The position numbers were made by a program, and so were the translations under genes. The notes beneath the pieces were generated by a model. That model ran no database searches and had not been told where the DNA came from. It worked only from the letters and a program-made list of their open reading frames with translations. This document shows, one piece after another, positions 1 to 6,473 of a stretch of DNA of 36,953 nt (positions are counted from its first letter, which is position 1; each line of letters begins with the position of its first letter). Source of the stretch: Faecalicoccus acidiformans (GTDB taxonomy: Bacteria > Bacillota_I > Bacilli_A > Erysipelotrichales > Erysipelotrichaceae); assembly GCF_014202635.1 (NCBI RefSeq), contig NZ_JACHHD010000017.1, positions 1 to 36,953 of the forward strand, read 5' to 3'.

Positions 1-2
1 AA

Positions 3-170
3 GAAATAACGAAGACATTGGATAATGTAAGAAAAATAATTGATGATAAAGAAAGTCAATTACACAAATATGATGAACTAATCAAAGCCCGATTTATAGA
101 GGTATTATACACTGATCGAATCAAACATTGGGAACGAATACATAAAATGTTAAGTTGTAAAATTGCTTAA
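3..170 (+). pseudogene. C-terminal end of a type I restriction S subunit (HsdS), probably truncated
   Basis: An open frame enters from the left edge and stops with TAA at 168-170, giving about 55 residues. It reads LDNVRKIIDDKESQL followed by HKYDELIKARFIE. This matches the conserved helical spacer of HsdS proteins, which usually reads LDELIKSRFxEMFG before the second target-recognition domain. Here the frame diverges straight after ARFIE and stops about 22 residues later, so the second recognition domain is missing. HsdS subunits set DNA specificity of type I methylase/restriction complexes, and truncated or silent hsdS cassettes often sit beside an intact copy for recombination. Whether this is a half-length S gene, a decayed copy or such a cassette cannot be decided because the upstream part is outside the window. 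The family call rests on motif recognition only. Confidence 0.55.
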
Positions 171-210
171 AAGTGCAATCTCACCTATTTGCTAGTATAG
201 AAGGAGCATT

Positions 211-237
211 AAGCTTTCAAAAAGGAAAGCTTTTTTT
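211..237 (+). terminator. Rho-independent terminator after the HsdS remnant
   Basis: An 8-bp stem, AAGCTTTC (211-218) with GAAAGCTT (225-232), is followed by a run of T. It ends transcription from the left edge and separates it from the membrane-protein gene at 277. Confidence 0.8.
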
Positions 238-276
238 ATGATATGATAGAAAATAGAAACTATAGGTGGTGCAAAG

Positions 277-2043
277 ATGATCAACAGAAAAGAATTAAAG
301 AAAAGAGCAAAAAAGGTCTTAAAGATTCATTATGGTTTCTTGATCATAGCTTGTATGATATCAGGAATATTAGCCAATGAATTCTCTGATACTTTTACTT
401 TGTTAAGTGCAGAAAATGAAATAGGTGTTCAGGAAGATTCCAATGCAGTTCTTCCATCACAACTGACAGCCAGCCAGGTGCTGAAAGATATCGTTGAAGA
501 TAATCTTGAAGAAGGAGCCAAAACGGCAGAAACAATTGAAAAGAAAGAAATCAGTGAAAGTCATGATCCCGTTTTGGGGCGAACAAGAGGAGTGCTGGCA
601 TCTGTCATCAATTCTGTAAGTTCGGGATCTATATTTGTGTCGATCGCTGCAGCTATCAATTCTATGGTGGGATCTGAGAGCATTGCGGTTTTGATTATGA
701 TTCTGGGCGGTCTTTTCTTGCTTTTTTTGGCCTGGTTTTATATCCAGAATGTATTCTGCGTTGTTTTGCGAAGACTCTTTTTAGAGGCACGAATCTATGA
801 GAAAGTTCCGTTTGAACGATATATGTTTTTGAGTCATGTCAAAAAATGGACGAAGGCAAGCTTTACCATGTTTCTCACATCTATGTATCAGACATTATGG
901 ATGTTTACGATCGTAGGCTTTGTTATTAAGCATTATTCCTATTTGATGGTTCCTTATATTGTAGCGGAGAATCCAGATATTGGAGCTAATCAGGCGATCA
1001 CACTTTCCAGAAAAATGATGAATGGTCATAAATGGGAGTGTTTTAAAATCAGTCTCACTTTTCTTGGATGGACCCTTCTTTCATCGATGACATTCGGGTT
1101 ATCTGCTATCTTTTTCAGCAATCCGTATAAAATGTGCACGTATGCAGAATTATATGCCGTATTAAGAAAAGAAGCTAAGCTTAAAAATATCAAAGATGCG
1201 GATAGGATGAATGATGTGTATTTATTTGAACTTCCCAACAAAGAAGAATTGGAAAAAGCTTATCCGGAATATAAGGATCGTTATGTACAAGAGCCCGAAC
1301 TTCAAGGATTTGCCGGTTTCTTTGCGAACTGGTTTGGTATCTTGTTTAAAGAAGGTAAAAAGGAAAAAGAATATCAGGAAAAGATGCGGCTTTATCAGAG
1401 GTATCGAGCAGTTTCTAATGTGCTGGATGCTAAGCAGTATCCTAAGCGCTTGTTTTCTATTGCGGAGGAACAGAAGCGAACATTGGTTACTGGTTTGGAC
1501 CCGTTGCGAAATTACACGATCTGGTCTTTGATTTTAATGTTTTTTATTTTTTCTGGAATTGGCTGGCTTTGGGAAGTGAGTCTGCACCTGATCACAGATG
1601 GTGTTTTTGTCAATCGAGGAGCTATGCATGGACCATGGTTGCCGATCTATGGATCAGGAGGCCTTTTGATTTTGATTCTTTTAAAGAAATTCCGATCTAA
1701 GCCATTGTTGAATTTTTTATGCATTCTGATCGTTTGCGGTATCTTAGAATATTCCACTTCGTATATTATGGAGATGAATACTGGTTTAAAATGGTGGGAT
1801 TATAGCGGGTATTTTTTGAATCTGAATGGGAGAATCTGTGCCGAAGGATTGATGGTGTTCGGGATTGGCGGCATGGGATTTATCTATATCCTGGCTCCTG
1901 TCTTTGACAATTTGATTCGTAAGATAAAACCTGCAGTCACTAAAATTGTTTGTATATTCTTGTTGATTGTTTTTTCCATAGATATGGTCTATTCTCATTT
2001 TTATCCGAATACAGGGGAAGGAATCACGGATTATGAAAAATAA
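277..2043 (+). CDS. DUF975 / CmpB-like (PF06541) integral membrane protein
   Basis: This 588-residue polytopic membrane protein appears to join two families. Residues 1 to about 280 resemble DUF975: a basic start MINRKELKKRAK, a first membrane segment, then several helices and the region NPDIGANQAITLSRKMMNGHK. Residues from about 405 to 570 resemble the PF06541 family annotated as putative ABC transporter permease (CmpB type), with FSGIGWLWEV, GAMHGPWLPIYG and LKWWDYSGYFLNLNGRICAEG. A charged stretch between them is probably cytoplasmic. No ATPase gene is adjacent, so an ABC role is not supported here. The start at 277 has AGGTGG about 8 bases upstream. The gene stands alone between two terminators. 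Function is unknown; both halves are common in Firmicutes. Confidence 0.75.
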   Translation: MINRKELKKRAKKVLKIHYGFLIIACMISGILANEFSDTFTLLSAENEIGVQEDSNAVLPSQLTASQVLKDIVEDNLEEGAKTAETIEKKEISESHDPVLGRTRGVLASVINSVSSGSIFVSIAAAINSMVGSESIAVLIMILGGLFLLFLAWFYIQNVFCVVLRRLFLEARIYEKVPFERYMFLSHVKKWTKASFTMFLTSMYQTLWMFTIVGFVIKHYSYLMVPYIVAENPDIGANQAITLSRKMMNGHKWECFKISLTFLGWTLLSSMTFGLSAIFFSNPYKMCTYAELYAVLRKEAKLKNIKDADRMNDVYLFELPNKEELEKAYPEYKDRYVQEPELQGFAGFFANWFGILFKEGKKEKEYQEKMRLYQRYRAVSNVLDAKQYPKRLFSIAEEQKRTLVTGLDPLRNYTIWSLILMFFIFSGIGWLWEVSLHLITDGVFVNRGAMHGPWLPIYGSGGLLILILLKKFRSKPLLNFLCILIVCGILEYSTSYIMEMNTGLKWWDYSGYFLNLNGRICAEGLMVFGIGGMGFIYILAPVFDNLIRKIKPAVTKIVCIFLLIVFSIDMVYSHFYPNTGEGITDYEK

Positions 2044-2049
2044 AAAACG

Positions 2050-2080
2050 AGCTCAAAATCTTTCAATTTGAGCTTTTTTT
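2050..2080 (+). terminator. Terminator of the DUF975/CmpB-like gene
   Basis: The stem AGCTCAAA (2050-2057) and TTTGAGCT (2067-2074) is followed by a T run, directly after the stop codon at 2041-2043. Confidence 0.85.
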
Positions 2081-2091
2081 GTATTTTTTGA

Positions 2092-2300
2092 TCAATTTTC
2101 TTCTTTCTCTTGACTGTATCGATAAAGTTTGCGGAATTTTAAAGGGGGATATTTAAGCCTTTTCTGGAACAGATTGGAAAAGTGCCATGTGTTATCGTAT
2201 CCGACCTTGCGGGAGATGGAAGACAGAACATCCGCTTTGTTTCACTGAATCGCCAGGGATCATGAGGTTATGGTTGATTTTTTCGCTTGCTAGAATATTG
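2092..2300 (-). pseudogene. Remnant of an AraC-family transcription regulator (C-terminal HTH)
   Basis: Read on the minus strand, the stretch ending at TGA (2092-2094) encodes ISRKVGYDNTWHFSNLFQKR followed by LKYPPLKFRKLYR. This is the second helix-turn-helix of AraC/XylS regulators (family pattern VGYxDxxYFSxxFKKxxGxSPxxYR). Upstream, a different frame reads SEKINHNLMIPGDSV, resembling the start of the first HTH (INHNL...). The segment between is too short for an intact two-HTH domain and the frame changes near 2250. There is no start codon or sensing domain. I read it as a decayed regulator with internal deletion and frameshift. It lies between the end of yitT and the terminator of the gene at 277, which fills most of this otherwise gene-free gap. 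Confidence 0.7.
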
Positions 2301-2342
2301 AATCAATTTCTTTTTAATGGGTTTTGTTCAGCCTCATTTTTA

Positions 2343-3191
2343 TTATTGATACTGTTTTTTAGATGAGAAACCTCGGCCCCATACTTCGCTGACGCGGCTG
2401 ACGACCATAAAGGCATCTGGATCAATTTGACGTATCAGCTTTTCTATTTTTGGAAGTTCTCGGTTGGATATGATCGTTAAAATTACTTCTTGTTTCTGTT
2501 GCGAATAGCCTCCTTTGGACTCCAGCAAGGTGACGCCGCGATCTATATTGGATAAGATATCTTTCGCGATTTCTTGAGATCGGGGACTGATGATCTTTAC
2601 TTCTGTGCGCGTAGTACCCATCAAGAGAACTTTATCGAGTACAACAGAGGTCAGCAGAATCAATAGAATTCCATATAACAAGCGTTCCATAGGGTTGTAT
2701 AGAGTTTGGCAAGATAAAATTATGAAATCAAATACATATAAGCTGATAGAGACCGGAATTCTAAAATAGTGATGAAGCAAAAGCGGAGGAATATCCATAC
2801 CTCCTGTACTGGCTCCGCTGCGAATGACGATTCCTAGTGCCAGGCCGATTCCCATGCCGGCAAAAATTGTATTTAAAAGTGCATTGTTTGTGATTACATA
2901 GTCTCCCAGACACTGGTTGAAAAATTCTAGAAATACGGGATATAAAATTGTGCTGGCGATGGTTGTCATCGCAAAAGTTTTTCCTAAAATGAGAAAACCG
3001 ATGATCAACATACAAAGATTGAAGATCAAGATAAATAGAGAAACGGGGATATCAAATACATGATTCATAAATAAAGCGATACCGGTTGTTCCAGAACTCA
3101 TCAAACTGGTGGGTAAGATAAACAATTTTACGATCAAAGCATAGATCAGGTTTCCGACTAAGACGGGAAAAAATTTATAAAATATTTTCAT
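2343..3191 (-). CDS. YitT family membrane protein (DUF161 + DUF2179)
   Basis: The 282-residue protein has an N-terminal membrane block of about five to six helices with the glycine-rich signature ASTGGMDIPPLLLHHYF. A soluble C-terminal DUF2179 domain covers about residues 200-275 (GVTLLESKGGYSQQKQEVIL, then DPDAFMVVSRVSEVWGRGF). This is the standard YitT architecture. Family members are inner-membrane proteins of poorly defined function, sometimes annotated as transporters. I prefer the ATG at 3191 to the one at 3200 because GGAGG (3201-3205 on the complement) touches the latter but is 9 bases from the former. A strong terminator-like hairpin lies between its probable promoter and the ribosome site, so expression may be controlled by attenuation. 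Confidence 0.9.
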   Translation of the reverse strand: MKIFYKFFPVLVGNLIYALIVKLFILPTSLMSSGTTGIALFMNHVFDIPVSLFILIFNLCMLIIGFLILGKTFAMTTIASTILYPVFLEFFNQCLGDYVITNNALLNTIFAGMGIGLALGIVIRSGASTGGMDIPPLLLHHYFRIPVSISLYVFDFIILSCQTLYNPMERLLYGILLILLTSVVLDKVLLMGTTRTEVKIISPRSQEIAKDILSNIDRGVTLLESKGGYSQQKQEVILTIISNRELPKIEKLIRQIDPDAFMVVSRVSEVWGRGFSSKKQYQ

Positions 3192-3207
3192 AGGTTTCAT
3201 CCTCCAT

Positions 3208-3247
3208 AAAAAAACACACCTGTTAGAATGTTTTCCCTAACAAGCGT
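3208..3247 (-). terminator. Intrinsic terminator (possible attenuator) in the yitT leader
   Basis: On the minus strand ACGCTTGTTAG (complement of 3237-3247) pairs over 11 positions, two of them G-U, with CTAACAGGTGT (complement of 3216-3226). Seven T follow at 3208-3214. The hairpin lies only 3 bases before the yitT GGAGG site and downstream of a TATAAT box at 3278-3283. No complete gene lies upstream that it could terminate, since the arginase-like gene ends at 3483 before this promoter. This suggests regulated readthrough. No known riboswitch consensus was recognised. Confidence 0.65.
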
Positions 3248-3277
3248 GGATCAAGACTTTTAGTCTAATACAAGAAA

Positions 3278-3283
3278 ATTATA
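3278..3283 (-). promoter_or_regulatory. Probable yitT promoter (-10 box)
   Basis: A perfect TATAAT lies on the minus strand (complement of 3278-3283). The matching -35 region is weak. Transcription from here would give a leader of roughly 80 nt with a small AGACT/AGTCT hairpin followed by the terminator at 3208-3247. Confidence 0.45.
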
Positions 3284-3420
3284 ATGAAATTCATAGAAAA
3301 AGAAAAGAGAAATTCTTTACTGAAAAGACCGATGGATAACTTTTCACAAGCTTTTAAAAGTCTACTGTTTTTCGAAAGATTGGTTATTCATGACAAAAGA
3401 AAACCGAATAGAGATTATTT

Positions 3421-3442
3421 CTGCCTATTATCTGCCTATTAT
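3421..3442. repeat. Perfect 11-bp tandem duplication
   Basis: CTGCCTATTAT occurs twice in direct succession (3421-3431 and 3432-3442) in the space between the 3' end of the arginase-like gene and the yitT leader. The rest of 3284-3482 shows no convincing gene or structure. Confidence 0.8.
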
Positions 3443-3482
3443 AGATACAGTGCTTAAACACCTTTTACTAAATTCGGATCTG

Positions 3483-4334
3483 TTAATCTGTGAACATTTT
3501 GATTTCAGTAAACATCTGATGTAGTTTGTGTTCATCAAACGGTAGATATTCTGCTATTGTAAAACCAATGACATCCGCATTTTCTGTAATTAAATGCAGT
3601 ATTCCAGATAGTTTCTCTATCGTCATTTTACCGCCGCCAGATCCATCGCCGACTAATTCCGAGTTTGCAAAATAAGTCGAATGGAAGAAATGTTCGTCTA
3701 ATACATCGATATCAAAATGTATAAGAATATGTTCAAATCGACTAAGGAATTTATTAATTTCTGAGTCTGTCACAAAACTCTTATCCTGCACCTTATACTT
3801 CACACCCATATCCTTCAGATGTCTTTCTTGATAATCATGAAGGGCTTGAAGTCCGATATAAAAAATTTCATCTGGTTTAAATAGAGGATTCTCCATTTCT
3901 TTTGTCAGTTGTGGAGCTCCGTGTCCTAAAAGACTTCCCAACACCATGGCATGAGCATTCGGGTATCCATCATGCAAAGTGGATACATCTGGATGAGCAT
4001 CGATCCAAATAATACCGACTTTCTCATATTTCCCATGAAGATAATCAAATGGTGCAAGCGATACCATACAGTTGCCGCCGATGGTGATAATCTTATCAGG
4101 ATTTTCTCTGGAAATTTTTTCTTTTGCGTCTTTGATTCCTGACAAAACCTCTTCCTTGGCATATATCCCATTTGTAACGCCTTTCTCTTTGTTATCAGGT
4201 GGAATAACATCTACTTTCACAACGGGTTGTTTCGGATTCTGGGGCAGGATAAACTGCAATAAATTGGCACCAAAATAATATGTATCAAGCCTACCGCTGA
4301 CATGGTCAGGATATAAAAGTCTAATCGTTTTCAT
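3483..4334 (-). CDS. Arginase-fold (ureohydrolase family) enzyme
   Basis: The 283-residue protein carries the binuclear-manganese signatures of the arginase/agmatinase/formiminoglutamase fold: DAHPD (D112, H114, D116) and DIDVLDE (D208, D210, D213). The first metal-binding motif, usually GGDHS or GGNHS, reads GGNCMVS with Cys at position 89 in place of His. This is seen in divergent arginase-like proteins and may change the metal site or reaction. Family enzymes hydrolyse guanidino or formimino groups; the substrate cannot be read from the sequence. I choose the ATG at 4334 because GGGAG lies 11 bases upstream, rather than the in-frame start at 4352. It is transcribed on the same strand as bioY, with a 52-base gap that holds a perfect inverted repeat. 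Confidence 0.8.
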   Translation of the reverse strand: MKTIRLLYPDHVSGRLDTYYFGANLLQFILPQNPKQPVVKVDVIPPDNKEKGVTNGIYAKEEVLSGIKDAKEKISRENPDKIITIGGNCMVSLAPFDYLHGKYEKVGIIWIDAHPDVSTLHDGYPNAHAMVLGSLLGHGAPQLTKEMENPLFKPDEIFYIGLQALHDYQERHLKDMGVKYKVQDKSFVTDSEINKFLSRFEHILIHFDIDVLDEHFFHSTYFANSELVGDGSGGGKMTIEKLSGILHLITENADVIGFTIAEYLPFDEHKLHQMFTEIKMFTD

Positions 4335-4358
4335 GTTATTTAACACTCCCATAAATTT

Positions 4359-4379
4359 ATAGAGATATTGTATCTCTAT
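4359..4379. repeat. Perfect 9-bp inverted repeat upstream of the arginase-like gene
   Basis: ATAGAGATA, a 3-base spacer and TATCTCTAT form a perfect palindrome 25 bases upstream of the start at 4334 and just after the bioY stop. No T tract follows on either strand, so it is a better candidate for an operator than for a terminator. Confidence 0.6.
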
Positions 4380-4386
4380 CCCATGC

Positions 4387-4911
4387 TTAAATAAAAGGCT
4401 TTAATTGTTTTCCAATATGGGCAGCGAATTTGATTTTGAGAAGATCCAAGATCACGAAAGGAAAAACACATAGCTCTAAGGCCTGGAAAAAGGAGAAAGA
4501 AATGTGGTTTTGCATGTTGATCCATAAAAACCAGAAAGTTCCAAAGCTGTAACAAAGGAATAAGCTTAGTATTGAAATCCCAAAAAAATGTTGAGGCCGG
4601 TTTGACCAGAAGTTTTCGGTTGACCATAAAAAGATGCTGCTGGCCAAAAAGCCCAATAGATATCCGCCTGTAGCCCCGAATAAAACCGGGAATCCTCCTT
4701 GAAAATTCGAAAAAATTGGAAAGCCTCCTATTCCGCCAAGAATATAACAACCAATATATATCGTTCCTTTTTTGCCGCCAAATAAAAAGATGATCAGATA
4801 AATCGCAAAAGTCTGTAAAGTAAAAGGGATAGTAAACGGAATAGTGATCCACGAACAAATTGTCAATAAGGCGATTGAAAAACCTCCGGTACAAATGCTT
4901 TTTAAATTCAT
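4387..4911 (-). CDS. bioY: BioY biotin transporter substrate-binding (S) component
   Basis: This 174-residue protein has about six hydrophobic helices and typical BioY motifs: the N-terminal SWITIPFTIPFTLQTFAIYL, then FGGKKGTIYIGCYILGGIGG and PVLFGATGGYLLGF. BioY is the biotin-binding membrane subunit of energy-coupling factor importers. It usually recruits a shared EcfAT module, and no ecf genes are in this window. The start at 4911 has GGAG 7 bases upstream. A well-formed promoter with a palindrome between its -35 and -10 boxes lies at 4932-4960. The gene is divergent from metF. Confidence 0.92.
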   Translation of the reverse strand: MNLKSICTGGFSIALLTICSWITIPFTIPFTLQTFAIYLIIFLFGGKKGTIYIGCYILGGIGGFPIFSNFQGGFPVLFGATGGYLLGFLASSIFLWSTENFWSNRPQHFFGISILSLFLCYSFGTFWFLWINMQNHISFSFFQALELCVFPFVILDLLKIKFAAHIGKQLKPFI

Positions 4912-4931
4912 ATACTTTCTCCGACATTCCT

Positions 4932-4960
4932 ATTTTAACTATTTTGATAGTCAAAGTAAA
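4932..4960 (-). promoter_or_regulatory. bioY promoter with an embedded palindromic operator candidate
   Basis: On the minus strand TTTACT (4955-4960) and TAAAAT (4932-4937) are separated by exactly 17 bases. Almost filling the spacer is the palindrome TTTGA-CTA-TCAAA (4943-4955), which resembles the MarR-type FabT box of Firmicutes lipid regulation. A BirA-type GTTAAC box was not found. The regulator assignment is an inference. Confidence 0.55.
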
Positions 4961-5027
4961 CGAGCTTTTCATTATAACTAAAACAACGTATAATTGAACT
5001 AACAATGAAGTGAAAAGAGGATAGCTC

Positions 5028-5888
5028 ATGAAAATTGTCGAAGTATTGAATCAAGATAAAGTCACTTTATCTTTTGAGGTGTTTCCCCCTAAAAAAATGG
5101 ATGATTATACAAAAGTAGAAGAAGCGGCCCATCAAATCGCATCTTTACACCCTGATTTTATGTCAATCACTTATGGTGCCGGAGGTGGAACCAGTCAGTA
5201 TACTGTGGATCTGGCGCGGGATCTGTATCAAAGGACCGGAACGGAAGTCATAGCACATCTGACGTGCGTTACCAGCACTCGGGAACATGTATCTCACATG
5301 ATACAAAGTTTCAAACAAGCCGGTATTGAAAATATTATGGCACTTCGCGGAGATATTCCTAAGGACGGGAAAGTCGCGCACGATTATAGTTATGCCTATC
5401 AGTTGATCCGTGAGATCAAAGAACATGGAGATTTCTGTATAGGAGGTGCCTGTTATCCGGAAGGACATGTCGAATGTGAACATAAAAAGGATGATATCTT
5501 ACACTTGAAACAGAAGGTTGAAGCAGGCTGCGATTTTTTGACGACCCAAATGTTTTTTGATAATAATGTTCTCTATAACTTTTTATACCGTATTCGCGAA
5601 GCCGGGATCCAGGTTCCAGTATTAGCAGGAATCATGCCGATCACGAATAAAAAGCAGCTGTCGCGAAGCGTACAGATGTCAGGAACGCAAGTGCCTGAGC
5701 GTTTCAAGGCGATCGTTGATCATTTTGGCGATGATCCGCAAGCGATGAAACAGGCCGGAATCATTTATGCAAGTGAACAAATCATCGATTTGATCGCGAA
5801 TGGAATCAAACATATCCATGTTTACTCCATGAATAAACCCGATGTGGCAGCGGCCATACAAAATAATCTTTCAGGAATTTTAAAATGA
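5028..5888 (+). CDS. metF: Methylenetetrahydrofolate reductase MetF
   Basis: The 286-residue flavoprotein reduces 5,10-methylene-THF to 5-methyl-THF, the methyl donor for the MetH encoded two genes downstream. The sequence shows LSFEVFPPKK near the N-terminus with the conserved Glu of the FEVFPPK motif, then SITYGAGGG, HLTCV and ALRGD, all MetF hallmarks. Length fits the family. The start at 5028 has AGAGG about 8 bases upstream and a TATAAT box lies at 4989-4994. The stop at 5886-5888 overlaps the next gene's ATG at 5885, so translation is coupled. The 116-base space to bioY is too short for an S-box riboswitch and none was seen. Confidence 0.95.
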   Translation: MKIVEVLNQDKVTLSFEVFPPKKMDDYTKVEEAAHQIASLHPDFMSITYGAGGGTSQYTVDLARDLYQRTGTEVIAHLTCVTSTREHVSHMIQSFKQAGIENIMALRGDIPKDGKVAHDYSYAYQLIREIKEHGDFCIGGACYPEGHVECEHKKDDILHLKQKVEAGCDFLTTQMFFDNNVLYNFLYRIREAGIQVPVLAGIMPITNKKQLSRSVQMSGTQVPERFKAIVDHFGDDPQAMKQAGIIYASEQIIDLIANGIKHIHVYSMNKPDVAAAIQNNLSGILK

Positions 5889-6466
5889 ATGTACAAGTAT
5901 CAAGAAAAGAGATATATCGTTACCTAGGATACGGAAACCATCTACCGGATGCAGAGATTCAGGAACTTGTAGAACAGTCAATCGAGGATTTACAACCATG
6001 CAGCTTTCGATCGGTGCAGAAATGTTTTTCCATCGATGTTTTGACAGAGAATGAGATATGGTTTGCGGATATACACATCCGGTCAAAAGACTTAGGGAAA
6101 AACTTGAAAAACTGCACAAAATGTGTTTGCATGGCAGCTACACTTGGCCCCTTGCCGGACCGTTTGATTCAGCGAGCTAAGATCTTGGATCTTTCAAAGG
6201 CGGTCGTTTTACAGGCGGTAGGATGTGCCATGATTGAGTCATATGTAGACCAGATTAATGAACGAATTCGACAAGACGCACAGAATCAAGGGTATATTTG
6301 CCATCCTCGCTATTCTTGCGGGTATGGTGATTTTGATTTAAACCACCAAAAAGATTTTATACGACTTTTAGAAATGCCGATTACGATAGGGGTTTCTTTA
6401 ACCCAAGGGAACCTGATGATTCCCAATAAGTCAGTAACCGCAGTCATTGGATGGGAAAAGAAATGA
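5885..6466 (+). CDS. Stand-alone methionine synthase reactivation-domain protein
   Basis: The 193-residue protein resembles the C-terminal S-adenosylmethionine-binding reactivation domain of MetH. The key motif RxSxGYGDF is present as RYSCGYGDF (residues 142-150), and the C-terminal LMIPNKSVTAVIG matches the end of the domain. In classic MetH this domain binds AdoMet and supports reductive methylation of oxidised cob(II)alamin. Here it is a separate gene directly before a MetH that ends after the cobalamin domain, so it most likely acts in trans on that protein. The usual Pro before GYG is Cys145. It overlaps metF by 4 bases, and the metH start follows at 6474. Confidence 0.85.
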   Translation: MNVQVSRKEIYRYLGYGNHLPDAEIQELVEQSIEDLQPCSFRSVQKCFSIDVLTENEIWFADIHIRSKDLGKNLKNCTKCVCMAATLGPLPDRLIQRAKILDLSKAVVLQAVGCAMIESYVDQINERIRQDAQNQGYICHPRYSCGYGDFDLNHQKDFIRLLEMPITIGVSLTQGNLMIPNKSVTAVIGWEKK

Positions 6467-6473
6467 GGAAATT

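Noticed and set aside
3389-3520. 43-codon plus-strand frame beginning MTKENRIEIISAYYLP
   Set aside because: No ribosome site, overlaps the 3' end of the arginase-like gene on the opposite strand, and crosses the 11-bp tandem duplication.
4912-5027. SAM riboswitch (S-box) before metF
   Set aside because: The bioY-metF interval is only 116 bases and contains no S-box signature or terminator.
4376-5029. Long minus-strand frame overlapping bioY
   Set aside because: It is another frame of bioY; it lacks BioY motifs and runs through the bioY promoter.
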